64,000 nucleotides of DNA from Onthophagus taurus. Taxonomy: Eukaryota > Arthropoda > Insecta > Coleoptera > Scarabaeidae. The stretch covers positions 8,432,001 through 8,496,000 of the forward strand of contig NC_091976.1 in assembly GCF_036711975.1 (NCBI RefSeq), given 5' to 3'. The notes under the pieces were generated by a model. That model searched no databases, was not told where the DNA came from, and saw only the letters and a list, made by a program, of their open reading frames with translations. Below are positions 32,640 through 45,100 of the stretch, piece after piece. Position 1 is the stretch's first letter; each line of letters opens with the position of its first letter. A program made the translations under genes and the position numbers.

Positions 32640-33665
32640 CTATCTAATTTAGATAGCTTAAATGTGCAGACACTAATAGCCAATGATTTACATGATCTGA
32701 ATTTATGGATTTTATTGACAAATCATGCAGTTTCGCGCTTAACACAACTCATTCTTGACTCTTTGGATAGAAGAAGGCCCTGCATAGCTACCTTTCTAGA
32801 TCTGTCTAAAGCTTTAGGATACAGTCCATCATGACATTTTGTTAAATAAATTAGAGATATGTGGATGTAGAGGTAGCACTCTTGAGTTGTTTAGGGACTA
32901 CTTAAGTGAGAGATATCAGCAAGTTATTATAAACGGGGTTGCTAGCTCTGAGAAACTTGTGATATTTGGTGTCCCGCAGGGCACCGTCCTGGGACCTCTA
33001 CTCTTCCTAGTTTACATAAATGATATATTTGGTATTCATCTTAACGCAGAGGTGATTGCATGTATGTATGTAGAGAGAGGGGTGCGTAATATTTACGCGC
33101 ACTTAGGCCCCAGCGGGCCCCTTGTGCATACTCCCTTGGAGGCTCGAGATGGTAGAGAAGATCTCGTTAGGTGACGATACCGCTTACTCGTTTCCAATGA
33201 CGAGTTACCGCCGCCCCGACCCCGAGGGGTCAGAGGGCGCTCACGCGCATTCGTCCCTATAAGTCGAGCCTCACACACATGCGTGCTAACGACAACCAGA
33301 GATGTTAGACTGGTTGCCGGGACCGACGGCTTAACGTCCCCTCCGAAGGACGGGGGGCGACTCAACGTGAATTCACCGGGGTTCGAACCCGGGACGTCTG
33401 CGTGTTAACCCGAGAGCTAACACGCTGAGCCATCACGCCCCCGAGGTGAGGTGAGGTGATTGCATATGCTGACGACACTTTGTTGAGGGCGAATCATGGG
33501 AGTGTGTGATTGCACAAACCTCATCCGATTTACGAATAATAAAAGCTTGGTTAAATAGAAATAAATTATCACTTAACATTAAGAAGTCTCATTTCATTAT
33601 ATTCTCTTCGTAATCTGCTAACTTGCCAAATATAAATGAAATAACATTTCACTCAGATAAATGCT
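32640..33665 (+). pseudogene. LINE C reverse transcriptase fragment, split by a SINE
   Basis: Frames give RPCIATFLDLSKAL (motif A, with the F-D-x-V-x-H end lost), then after a TGA and shift [20 protein letters not shown] and [20 protein letters not shown] (motif B). The catalytic YADD is separated from INDIF by the SINE and resumes at 33465 with ADDTLLRANHG. LSLNIKKSHFIIFSS follows. Premature end near 33665. Confidence 0.65.
33062..33452 (-). mobile_element. tRNA-derived SINE, GC-rich
   Basis: On the minus strand the element begins GGGGGCGTGATGGCTCAGCG: an A-box-like TGGCTCAGCG (33421-33432 region) and a B box GGTTCGAACCC (near 33381-33392), properly spaced for RNA polymerase III. It ends with a (CATA)n tail. 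The 13-bp target duplication GAGGTGATTGCAT is at 33049-33061 and 33453-33465 and restores the LINE C frame when collapsed. The body is unrelated to tRNA and strongly GC-rich. Confidence 0.8.
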
Positions 33666-33669
33666 AACC

Positions 33670-34305
33670 AGAAGCATGCATCTGCTCAAATACAATAAAC
33701 CGGGTCAGGTCAACCATCATCATTTGTCATCGGTAACCCCTTAATAAGATGGAACGGTTCTCCGGATAATGAGATCATCAAATATTGATATTTGACCACA
33801 TCGGAGAACAAAGGATTTTCATGCACCATGGTACGAAATAAATCGTAAAAGCTTGGCCACATTTTAAAATCACCAGTGAAAGTTGGTTATGTTATTTTAT
33901 TTAATCTGAAAGATACAGGGGTATGAGATGGTTCATGGGAGATAGTACTATTTTTGGAATCATTTATTTCCGTGTAAATAGCCTTTATAGTGAAATACGC
34001 TGTATCAGCCTTTTTACGAATATCATCGTGTTCTGAAAAAGTGTCGTCCGGAATTAAACCAATCACTTGGTTATGAAGGGCTTGAAATTGCCGGTAGGGA
34101 GTTTCTATGCCGCTAGCGCGAGTAATAAAAATCTTTGCTTCTTCAGGAGCGTTAGCAAGGTTACTGAAGTTTCAATCAATCGATTGAATTCGATACTACG
34201 GCGTAATAAGGTTTTTGCGAGCTTATGAACGCTCGAATTAGTTCGGCGATCTAATAAGAGGTGCTGGTAAAAAATAAACGGAACAAGAAACGAAAAGCTA
34301 AACAA
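33670..34305 (-). pseudogene. BEL/Pao gag-like relic
   Basis: Minus-strand frames, interrupted by stops and shifts, read LPTGNFKPF, KMWPSFYDLFRTMVHENPLF and KYQYLMISLSGEPFHLIKG. The order W-x-x-F-x-D-L-F-x-x-x-V then Y-L-x-x-S-L-x-G-E-(P/A) is that of DUF1759-type gag proteins of BEL/Pao elements; compare 36090-36230. No pol follows. It is an older relic than the full element downstream. Confidence 0.5.
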
Positions 34306-34549
34306 AAAAAATTATATTCAAAAAATATCAAGAATTTAAGTAATTAAATAATACATACAATTTGCAGAGGGTGGATCTGTCGGCGGGTTTAATGCGAGAA
34401 TTGCAGATTAATTGCGTGCGGTCTGCGTGCGATCGAAAATATTAATAATGTTGTTTAAAATCAACAAACGTACCTAAGGTAACGAAAAGTACAAAAACCC
34501 GACTACTTAAAAATAATAATTAAATAACAGTGCGGAGCGAACACCTTGT

Positions 34550-35112
34550 TTCAGCAATTAATACATACAGGTGCGTTTTGTTTCTTCCTGCAATTCTTAT
34601 AGTCGTGTACCGTCTTTGCACAATGCTCATATACCACATCGGACTTGCAGAACCTCTTCAAGTGGCTGTACCCCTAACACTTAAAACACCTTTAAAATCA
34701 ACAAACTGTACTACACGACACGTCTGTAGTTTAACGAATACTCTCCCGAATCTAAGCAACTCCTTTCGCACCCGATCAAAGACCTCCAACACTAGATTCG
34801 TCACCTCTCTGTCCCTCCTCCCAGTATTCTCGCCTCGTTATCCACGTTCTTTACCCATAATTGTTGCAGCACCGTACCCTCTTCATTCGTCCTGTCCAAA
34901 TCATACACAATTACATTAGGGCGCACGGTTGTGGGGGCTCGGATGGTGACTCCCGATCGGTTCATCTTTTCCTCTATAAACGGAACAACGACCTCCATCA
35001 GTACTCTCTTGCCTTTTAGCTTCGCAACTCTCCGAAACATTACTTCTTTCCAATCTTCTCCCTTCTCCAAAGTCTTGACAATAGTATCCTTCAGCTCCCC
35101 ACTGTCCGACAC
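34550..35112 (-). pseudogene. LINE gag-like ORF1 with CCHC knuckles, C-terminal part
   Basis: Minus-strand frame 35112-34801 reads TIVKTLEKGEDWKEVMFRRV and VTIRAPTTVRPNVIVYDLDR. After frame damage, RCFKC, CKSDVVYEHCAKTVHDYKNC and CINC follow. Three cysteine-rich knuckles at the end of ORF1 are typical of gag-like proteins of Jockey/R1-type LINEs. A stop falls inside the first knuckle. No ORF2 is attached; the N-terminus ends near 35140. Confidence 0.45.
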
Positions 35113-35226
35113 CTCCCTACCACCCGTGGCACAATGAAAAGTTTAACATAGAGCGAAGCTAGGAACTCCCAGAAGTGAGCCGACAAAAAAACGTCAGTTT
35201 CTATATTTTATCAGCACAAATATTTT

Positions 35227-35566
35227 TGTTCAAAGTTTTTATAATTTATATATTAGTCGGCCGTTCCGTATTTTATTCGTTATTGTTGTTCAGTTGTTCT
35301 AACGAGTTGTTGTAGTTGACATCAAAAAGCGTAATAAATCGTTCCGTGTAATTTTCGTTAAAAAGTGGTTTCAATCGTGTTAATACACACGTTCGATAGA
35401 AGCAGTTCGGCTTTTATTTGCTATTCGAAGAGATACTTCTACTTATTCTACAAGAACAGTAAGATTTTTTCCTTTTTGACAGTTTTTTTCTAACCCCCGC
35501 GTTTTTAAGTAACTTTCTATAAGCGTCTCAGATTTTTCCCGCGCCGGTCTCGACTATTTCTTAAGA
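35227..35566 (+). repeat. BEL/Pao 5' LTR
   Basis: Starts TGTTCAAAGTTTTTATAATT and ends CTATTTCTTAAGA. Identical to the 3' LTR apart from the last-but-one base as far as I could compare by eye. Confidence 0.85.
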
Positions 35567-35571
35567 TTTTT

Positions 35572-35588
35572 TGGTCCTTCGAGCCGGA
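35572..35588 (+). promoter_or_regulatory. Primer-binding site, tRNA-Tyr type
   Basis: TGGTCCTTCGAGCCGGA lies 5 bases after the LTR. It is the reverse complement of the 3' end of insect tRNA-Tyr including CCA (TCCGGCTCGAAGGA-CCA), so that tRNA probably primes minus-strand synthesis. Confidence 0.7.
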
Positions 35589-35682
35589 TATAACCGGAAG
35601 TGCGGAGAGAAGGCCGAGATTTTTTGAGACGTTTTGAGTATTTTTCGATTTTTCATTTTCGTTATTGTGTGTTTACGTTACC

Positions 35683-38600
35683 ATGGCGACCGCTCGTGAA
35701 ATTGACTTAAACCCGATTTTCGAACGGCAAAATGACATTCACGGGTTAATTTCTCGGACAATAGATAATTTGAAAAAGCTCGCGATCGCTAAACGTACTC
35801 GCGGGAACTTTCAAAGTCGTTTGGAACGACTTGAGACTAATTGGGATGAGTTTAATAATGCTCATAAACAATTAATTCAGTATCGCGACAAGTATTCGGA
35901 TACGATATATTTCACCGAGGACATTTTTTCTGAATGTGAGGAAGCTTATTTCGATGCTAAGGGGACATTGCTTGATTTGTTAAATCCTCTTCCGCTGTCT
36001 CCGACCCCGGAAGTTGATACAAAACCAGTTTCAAACGTCAGTCATTCGTCATCGCGTTCGCGTCATTTACCGAAAATTGACCTTCCAACTTTCGACGGTA
36101 AATACGCCAATTGGGCTCAATTCCAGGACCTGTTTTCTACAATGGTCAATGACAATGAAGACCTTACCGATGTCGAACGTCTTCAATATTTAAAAATGAG
36201 TTTGACCGGTGAACCCGCTCAGTTATTAAAAAACATTTCTGTTACCGGTGATAACTTTTCAAGATCGTGGCAAATATTGATTGACCGGTATGAAAATCGA
36301 CGGTTATTAATTGAAACTCAATTATCGATTTTATTTTCCGCGCGTGCCGTAAAGAGTGATTCTTCTAGCGAACTTAAACGTCTTGTCGGGGAAATTAAGG
36401 AAGCTTTCGGTGCCTTAAAAGTATTGAAGTGTCCGGTTCAGCATTGGGACTATATTCTCGTATATTTAATCGTACGAAAATTAGATACAGACGCCGTTAA
36501 AGAATGGGAGAGATCGATTGGAAATCATCGCGATCCGTCAACGTTCGATGAGCTTGAGGACTTTCTGATGAACCGTATTCACACCTTGGAAGCTGTCGAA
36601 AATCTTCAATCTAGCCGTAAAGTGTATTCCATTTCAACGGGTTCAAAAGTCTCTAGTGTGAAAGCTCATAATGCTTATTCTCCTGTAAATGGTTGTGTTA
36701 TGTGCAACTCAGCGCATTACATTTCTTCATGTCCGGCTTACCTTTCAAAAAGCCCGGCAGAACGGCAGGATTTTGTGATATCCCGAAAATTATGCTTCAA
36801 TTGTCTTGGTTCACATACCGTCAACAAATGTCGCGTTTTTAAACGATGTCGCGTTTGTCGCAAATCTCACCATACGTCTCTTCACGACGCGCCACGACGC
36901 TCAACTTCAACTAGAATACAATCTTCAGTTGAACCTTCAAAGTCAGGAACAGTTTTCGCGCCCATACAAGAACAACCGAGCATCACCGCTAATGACTTAA
37001 CCGTATCGAATCATCTTTTACATTCGCACCACATTCATGCTCCGGTACTGTTGGCTACAGCTTTAGTACGGATTGAATCATCGCGTGGACATTCCGTCAT
37101 CGTTCGAGCCCTTATTGATCAAGGATCCGAAGTTTCTTTCATCACCGAGTCACTTGTACAACAGCTTCAACTTCCGCGAAAATCAGCAAGTATTCCTATT
37201 TCCGGAATTGGTTCGCAACATACAAGTATTTCAAACGGAATTGTTACAGTTCAATTAAGTTCGCAATTCAATCCATTTCTTTCATTCAACGAAGAAGCGT
37301 TAATATTGCCGAAATTAACCGCTTATTTACCTCAAAAATATTCTGCTCAGTTACCGATTGAGCTACTGAATTTACCGTTAGCCGATTCAGATATCTCATC
37401 ATCAAAAAGAATTGATTTGATTCTTGGTGTGAGTTTATATTCTAAAATTCTTCAAAATGGTGTTAAACGAAGTAGTGATGGTTCTTTGATTGCTCAGCAA
37501 ACCGCGTTTGGATGGATTCTTTCCGGCGTACTGTCGAATCAATCACAATCAAACTTCAACCCGTATGGTTTTCAGTGTTCGATAGATCGTGAATTCGCGG
37601 ATTTAATGCAAAAGTTCTGGACGATAGAAGAAGAATCAAGTTCTAAGCCGTGTTTATCTACCGACGAAATTGATTGTGAAAAACATTTCGTCAATTCACA
37701 TTCGCGTGACAGCTCTGGACGTTTTATTGTTCGTTTACCATTTCGAAAGTCTCCGCGTGAATTGGGAAATTCTTATATGATCGCTGTTAAGACTTTTTCT
37801 CGTTCCGAGTTAAGATTCGCGCGGGATGAAAGCTTCAAGACCGCGTATAGCAAATTTATGCGCGAATATCTCGATTTAAATCATATGCGTCCCGTTACAG
37901 TGCCAGTCGAATCACCCAACTTCTATCTTCCGCATCATGGGGTGATTCGCGAATCTAGTACGACTACTAAGCTTCGTGTCGTGTTCAACGGATCACAAAA
38001 AACATTATCGTTAAACGATTGTCTTCATACTGGTCCGAAACTTCAAAGTGAACTTGTTGATGTTCTTCTAAGGTGGAGACGCCATCCCGTCGCGTTCGCG
38101 TGTGACTTAGAGAAAATGTATCGTCAAATTGACGTTCATCAAGATGATTGGCAGTTTCAACGAATCGTCTGGCGTGAAAATCCTTCGGAACCTCTTCAAC
38201 GTTACGACCTGACAACGGTAACCTACGGACTTTCATGCGCACCATATCTCGCAATTCGTTGTATTCGACAGTTAGCAGAAGAACATGTTGAAGAGCAGCC
38301 TCTCGGTTCTTCTGCTCTTTTTCGCGACACTTACGTGGACGATATCATTTCCGGTGCTAATGACATTGATGAAGTTCAAGAATTAATCTTTCAATTAAAT
38401 CGAGTTTTAACGGCGGGCGGTTTCCTAGCGCGAAAGTGGATTTCAAATGTTTCAAAAGCGCTCGCATATGTTCCTTCAGACCTTCTATCCGATACAGAAA
38501 CGTTGTGTGTTCAAGATGACAATTCCCCTCGCGCATTGTGTATTCTTTGGAACAATTCGACCGATGACTTTCTATTTTGTTTTAATAATGACGATTTTGA

Positions 38601-40893
38601 CTTCCGAGAACTTACTAAGCGTAAAGTTCTATCATTCGTTGCGCGTTTATTCGACCCCCTCGGGTGGCTTTCTCCGATCATTGTAACTGCGAAGATTTTT
38701 ATGCAAAATTTGTGGACTTGCAATCTCGAATGGGACGAAATCCTTCCGCATGACCTTTCTCTTCAATGGAACGAATACACTAACTCTTTTCAAACGTGTC
38801 CGGTAATTCGCATTCCGAGATGGCTTGGAATTACTCGCGATTGTTCTTCGATTGAATTGCACGGGTTCGCGGATGCTTCGACTAGTGCCTTTGGTGCGGT
38901 AGTATATCTTCGCGTTTCAAGAGCTGATGATGTTCGCGTTTCTCTTCTTTTTTCTAAAACGAAAGTGGCACCTCTTAAACGCGTAACCATTCCGCGACTT
39001 GAATTGTGCGCCGCCGTGTTGTTAGTTCGGTTGATAAAACGCGTTCGGGCAACACTGGATTTCAACGAAGTTCCAATTTTTCTATGGAGCGATTCTACAG
39101 TGGCACTTTCTTGGATCTGCAGTCATCCTTCAAGATGGAAAGATTTCGTCCGGAATAGAGTAACAGAAATTCAGGAGCTTTCTCATGTTCATTGGCGCTA
39201 CGTTCCGACGAAAGAAAATCCAGCCGATTTGTCTTCCCGTGGAGTTTCAGTGACGAAACTTGAAGCCGAAACGTTATGGTGGAATGGACCGTCTTGGCTT
39301 CGCTCACCACCCTCAGAATGGCCATCTCTTCGGACCAATTCGGATGCCAAAGAAATTCCAGAAGCACGTTCTATCCATACATCCAACACTGCAACTGCTA
39401 TGAAAAAAGGATGGGATTTAAAGTTGAAATATTCGTCGTTGAACAAGCTTCTGCGAGTCACTGCTTGGTGTAAGAGATTTTTTCATAAAGTAAAGACTAA
39501 TTCAAAGTTTTCAGACATACTTTCTCCTGATGAACTGAACGACTCTTTAATGTTCTGGGTGCGCGAGTGTCAACAACTTCATTTCTCGGATGAAATTCAA
39601 ATTCTAACGGACGGCCGTGTAGTGCCGCGTTCAAGTTCTCTTTTCCGACTTTCTCCGTTCATAGACGGTAAAGGTTTTCTACGAGTGACCGGGCGCCTTC
39701 GCTTTTCAAATTTGGATTGGAATGAGAAGCATCCAATCATCCTTCCAAAAGATTCGCCAATTACGATTCTTCTGATCGACAAACATCATCGAGCTACGTT
39801 GCATGGAGGAACTCAACTAACTTTATCTTCAATCCGACGCCATTTCTGGATCGTTGGAGGGCGAGTACCTGTCCGTTCGTTCATTCATCGATGTATGATT
39901 TGTGCGAAACAACGAGCAGTCATCAGCCAGCAGTTGATGGGCCAACTTCCGCCTTCAAGAGTCATATCATCCCGCCCGTTTCTACACACCGGTGTTGATT
40001 ACGCCGGACCTTTTCATTTGAAGCATCTTCGAGGACGTGGTAGTAAGACGTATAAAGGTTATCTTATTCTGTTTGTTTGTTTAGCCACTTCAGCCGTCCA
40101 TTTAGAAGTGGCCACAGATTATTCAACTTCAGGATTTCTTGCTGCGTACAAGCGATTTTCCGGAAGAAGAGGTATCAGTGAATGCCTCTACAGCGACTGT
40201 GGCACGAATCTTGTTGGAGCTGACCGTGAGCTTCGTTCCATGTTTTCCGCAGCGTCCAAAGAATGGAAAGAAATGGCTAGTCTCTTGAGCGGCGACGGCA
40301 CCCGATGGAAGTTCAATCCTCCCGGAGCACCACATTTCGGTGGAAAGTGGGAGGCCGGAGTAAAATCCGTTAAAAGCCATCTTCGAAAAGTTGTCGGATC
40401 CACACTTCTTACGTACGAAGAATTCAACACCGTTTTGATTCAAATTGAGGCCGTGTTAAATTCAAGACCTCTATGATCAATATCTGACGATCCGAACAAT
40501 TTTGATGTTCTGACTCCGGCTCACTTTCTCATCGGTAACGCTCTCACCGTTGTTCCGGAGCCGTCCGTCTTCGATGAAAAGATATCGAGACTCTCTCGAT
40601 GGCAGCTTCTTCGTCGTATGGTCGAAGATTTCTGGAAGATTTGGGAAAAGTTTTACTTACAATCCATGCAGAACGCTACGAAATGGTTCAATCAACAAAA
40701 TCTTCCTCAAATTGGACAGCTTGTACTCATTCGAGATGAAAGATTACCTCCGGCGAAATGGTCTCTAGCAAGAATTCTTCAAATTCATTCCGGTGCCGAT
40801 GGCCACGCTCGCGTCGCAACGCTCAAAACCGCAAATTCAACGCTTGTTCGTCCGTTCGCTAAGTTAAGCATTTTGCCATATTGTACAAATTAG
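35683..40893 (+). CDS. BEL/Pao gag-pol polyprotein, one in-frame TGA
   Basis: ATG 35683 (MATAREIDLN) is chosen over the in-frame ATG six codons upstream because it matches a compact leader. Order by residue: DUF1759 gag core near 137 (FDGKYANWAQF); zinc knuckles 338 and 371; aspartic protease with D-Q-G at 479; reverse transcriptase with YVDD at 884; RNase H near 1062 (FADAST). The integrase zinc finger spans 1368-1404, and the integrase core has D1439, D1505 and E1557; a C-terminal DUF5641-like region closes it. A TGA at 40474-40476 (codon 1598) interrupts between the integrase E and the C-terminus; otherwise the frame is open for 1736 codons. Readthrough is possible, but a simple mutation is likelier. 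Confidence 0.85.
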
Positions 40894-41107
40894 TAATGTT
40901 ATTCAATTCTAGTTATTTTTTCACATTTCATTCAGTTTCATTTAATTCAGTCTTTTAATGTTAATTTCTTTCTAATTATTTCATTACTTTATTTAATGTA
41001 AAAGTTTGTTTTCCTGCCGCCATTTTTTTCTTATTTAGTTTGTAATCATTTCAGTTAGGGTCAATTTTCAAATTATTGTATTTTTTTTTTTTAATTTTCT
41101 GTTGCCA

Positions 41108-41127
41108 TTCGGCAAGGCGGGCGGTAA
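41108..41127 (+). promoter_or_regulatory. BEL/Pao polypurine tract
   Basis: A short purine-rich run, GGCAAGGCGGGCGG, lies just before TAA and the TG of the 3' LTR, where plus-strand DNA synthesis would be primed. It has several pyrimidines, so it is a weak example. Confidence 0.45.
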
Positions 41128-41467
41128 TGTTCAAAGTTTTTATAATTTATATATTAGTCGGCCGTTCCGTATTTTATTCGTTATTGTTGTTCAGTTGTTC
41201 TAACGAGTTGTTGTAGTTGACATCAAAAAGCGTAATAAATCGTTCCGTGTAATTTTCGTTAAAAAGTGGTTTCAATCGTGTTAATACACACGTTCGATAG
41301 AAGCAGTTCGGCTTTTATTTGCTATTCGAAGAGATACTTCTACTTATTCTACAAGAACAGTAAGATTTTTTCCTTTTTGACAGTTTTTTTCTAACCCCCG
41401 CGTTTTTAAGTAACTTTCTATAAGCGTCTCAGATTTTTCCCGCGCCGGTCTCGACTATTTCTTAACA
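41128..41467 (+). repeat. BEL/Pao 3' LTR
   Basis: Starts TGTTCAAAGTTTTTATAATT, ends TTAACA, with ATTTT outside. Same length as the 5' LTR. Confidence 0.85.
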
Positions 41468-41472
41468 ATTTT

Positions 41473-42169
41473 CGTATGGAAAATTTTGCTATCACTTTCA
41501 GTTTTTCCGGAAAATGGATCAACAAAGTTGATATAAATTATTATAAATGTTTTTAAATATAACACCCAGTATATTATGGTATCTTCCGAAAGATGAAAAC
41601 AATACGAATCCAACGGTACCTCACAATCAAATATCGGTTTATTAAATGACACAACCAGAAGGTGGGATATTACCATTATACGTTAAGGCTGTTCAACCGA
41701 TTATACGCTAAGAATTTTTATATGTAATCTTTCAAAGAATATATCTCGGTTAATATTAGAACAAAATGCATGACTTTTCTTTTTCTGCTTTGAAATCAGG
41801 AAACGGTACTCTAGTGGGCACGCATGCCCATTTATTTATTTTAAAAAAACACAACAATTAAATTATTGAAATACGCATAAATTGTATCATTAGCGAAAAA
41901 ATAATATGCCTACCCTCTAGAGAAGGTTTCATATAGTATCCATGCAAAATTTAAAAAAAAGTTAGTGTAGTTTAGTTATAGCAACTCAGTGACGATTTTT
42001 ATAATTATAAATTATTTATTTCTATAAACTTTTTCTTATTTATTTATGAACCATTTTTTTAGTTATAAACAAAAATAATTTAGTAAGTATACTGTAGTTA
42101 TAGTAACTGAGTGATTACTGCTCTTATAAACTCTTAGTGTTTTGTGCTTGTGGGTTATTTGTGGATAAA
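41473..42169. other. No gene seen; upstream flank of Mutator-like gene
   Basis: AT-rich sequence without recognised repeats. It may contain the promoter and the left part of the element that carries the Mutator-like gene, but no copy of the ACCGGCGAGAC terminus was found here. Confidence 0.45.
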
Positions 42170-45100
42170 ATGGTGGATAAAATAAGACGGTATTTTTGTT
42201 CGATTACTACGTCACGTAAACGGTAATTAATTTGAAATCTTTGTATACCGATATCCCTTGAATCAATTAGATATATGTTTTTTTTTTACTTGTAGTCTTG
42301 GTAAGTTGCGGTGGTCGAACCGCGCTTCTCGCACTGAGGATGATAGTAATGTTAACAATTTTGATTGGTAATTATTTTTTAGAAAATCTTTACCACAGGT
42401 GTCCTATAACATATGGGCTTCCTTTTGATAACAGAAATATTATGTAAAAATAACATCATATATAATATACAACAACACTTTTTTGACACGATTGATACCG
42501 AGATCTAATGATGTATTAATACAGATAATAAGATAAAATGTTGTACTAAATTAAATTACTAACTATTCTTAATTTACTGTTGCAATTTACAAAATTGTAT
42601 CAAACTAGTTTGAATAATAACAGAGATATGATCAAAAAATACTTCTCGTATTAAAATATAATTTATTTTCTGTTTATTTTTACATACCTAACTAGATTAC
42701 TCCTAAATGCTGCATATTCTGGGACACCTGTATAATTACTAGATATAATAATATAAATAATATTTATAATACTATGATATATTATTTTGCAGCGAACTAG
42801 ATACAGTCACTTTACCAAATTTAGAAATAGACCAACCCAATTGCGATGCCAATGTTAATAACAATCATAACATTAGCGAAAAAAGAATTGTAGATATTAC
42901 ATCATTTTGGAATCAAATTAAAGAAATACAACATGTAGCATCATTCAATTGTATTGTAGATATATGCGACGTTGTAGAAGAAAGGCAAAGCGGCTGTGAA
43001 TCTATATTCACTGTTAAATGTAAAATGTGTGGAATGACATCTAAAATAGAAATGAACGGCAATAAGAATGAATTAGATGTCAATACTTCAGCAATGACTG
43101 GTGAGACTACTTGCATAATTCAAATAAATATGCATTTAAATACTACTGTAAATATGTTTATATTGTGATGTATTTTAACAGGAATAGTTTCCATTGATGC
43201 TGGATACTCTCAGCTAAGAGAGCTATGTGCCACATTAAATTTATCACACATGACGCAACGTCGATTCACAACAATCCAAACTAAATAACAGGAGGTTGTT
43301 GAAGATGTTCTTTCAAATAAATTAAAGGAAGCTGTGAAAGAAGAAGCTGCTATAGCAAAAGCAACAATTTACCAAACAACCTTTTGTACCTTATAAATGG
43401 TTTAAAAATTGGCTTGGTCCATCCACTGGCATAGAATCCGATATAATTGTTGACGGATTCAAAAATAGTGTGTCTGTACATGGTTTGAAGTACATCAAAT
43501 TAATTAGAGACGGTGACAGTAGTGTTACCAAAAAATTAAATTCCTCAAAGCCATACGGCACGCTTCTAATAGAAAAAGTTGAGTGCATCAACCACTTATT
43601 ACGCAATTTTAGTACTAAATTACCTGAGCTGTCTAGAAAAGTGCGCTCTACCGGAAAATATGTACCACTGCACGTTCGGAGGCAGCTCCACAGCAACATC
43701 TTGAGATTTCGAGTAGCTGTAAGAAAATCTGCCGAGTACAGAAGTAAGCAAGATATTACATACGCACAAAAGCTTATATTTTTTAAAGAAGACATGTTAA
43801 ATATACCATCTCATATATTTGGAGACCATGATAAATGTGCGAATTGTTTTTGTAATAATGTCACAGAAAACCAAAATATATTTACAGACGTAAAATCATG
43901 TGGTTTGGATACTGACATAAATATCTGTCTGCAAAGAATTATTACAAATGCTTCGTCTTGCTTACTTTTGAAAAATAATAACAGCGGCGAACAATATAAT
44001 AGTTTAGTAAATAAATTTATTGGTGGAAAACGAGTATATAACTAAGATGTGTTAGTTATATACTCGTAGTTATAAGATGTGTTATAACTAAGCATGTTTC
44101 TTTTTTTAATTGAGTACCCACTTTTCAGGTAAATTTCACCATAGAAGGATCCTATCAACTTAGGTGCAAACTTGCCGCAATTGTTTTTAATTGTCGTGAA
44201 CATTATATGAAGGATATAGTTGAAGGGATGGGGAAAAGATCGGTTATTATACTGCACAAAATTGTAAGGACAGGTATAAAATGTTGGTAAATCGGCAAAA
44301 CCAAAATACAAAAAGAAATAAGAGAAGAAGACCAGTTCCGCAACAAGCAGACGCAGACTACGGAAATGTTGAAGAAATATCACAAGAAAAATTAATTAGA
44401 AGACGAAAGGTTGTATTTAGATTGTTAAACAAAACAAGGGATGAAGTCAGGACAATTGAGGAAGAAACCAGAGGCCAGCATACTAATCCAAATTGGAAAC
44501 AACATAGATTATTTAGAATAACAGCTTCTAATTTTGGATTAGTTTGCAAGCGAAGGGTATCTACATCACCAAAGAACTTACTAAAAATTTTATTAGAAAA
44601 TTCTTTCTATTTCTAGAATTACCACCACAAGAAGAAATTAATAGAAGACAAGAAGTGATATTCAATTTATTGACAAAAACAAAAGAAGAAGCAGATAGAA
44701 TGGAAGAACACACTAGAGGTCAACAGCTTCAAATTTTGGAGTAGTGTGCAAAAGAAAACCATCAACACCGCAGAACAAACGTTTAAAATATAGGTACCTA
44801 TTGGGAAATATTTTCGAGGAAACAAATCTATCGAATATGGTTGCCAAATATGAAAAAAAACAGCAATAGAAGCGTTTCAAATTATTTCTGGCCTACATGT
44901 AGATCCATGCGGTTTATAAATACATTAGGTACATCTTTATTAAGGAGAGTTTTATTTTTTAGGAGCAAGTCTAGATGGGGTGATCCATAGCGACAATTCC
45001 ATAATAGAAGTGAAATGCCTATACTATTTAAGAAACATATCCATAGAAGATGGCATCCACACCAAAAAAAATAATATTTTTCAACAGCGAAACGAAGAAT

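Larger units (their letters stand above)
31741..33665 (+). mobile_element. LINE C: ORF1 plus deleted ORF2
   Basis: A complete-looking ORF1 is followed by a reverse-transcriptase fragment; the endonuclease and the first polymerase third are missing. A tRNA-derived SINE interrupts the polymerase within the YADD region. It belongs to the same broad LINE group as LINE A but a different family. Confidence 0.65.
35227..41467 (+). mobile_element. BEL/Pao LTR retrotransposon, full length
   Basis: Two 340-bp LTRs (35227-35566 and 41128-41467) look identical except near the last bases (TTAAGA versus TTAACA). A perfect 5-bp duplication ATTTT flanks the element (35222-35226, 41468-41472). Primer-binding site, gag-pol frame and polypurine tract are all in place. 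Near-identical LTRs and a frame with a single stop point to a recent insertion, among the youngest in the window. No envelope gene is present. Confidence 0.9.

Noticed and set aside
33362-33440. Possible tRNA gene on the minus strand with A- and B-box
   Set aside because: The sequence continues into a 390-bp GC-rich body with a (CATA)n tail and 13-bp target duplication, so it is the head of a SINE.
34801-35135. Overlapping open frames on both strands as separate genes
   Set aside because: The minus-strand frame leads into CCHC knuckles typical of LINE ORF1; the plus-strand frames are its shadows.
40474-40476. Programmed stop-codon readthrough in the BEL/Pao polyprotein
   Set aside because: The TGA lies late in integrase, between catalytic core and C-terminus, not at a gag/pol boundary; a point mutation is the simpler reading.
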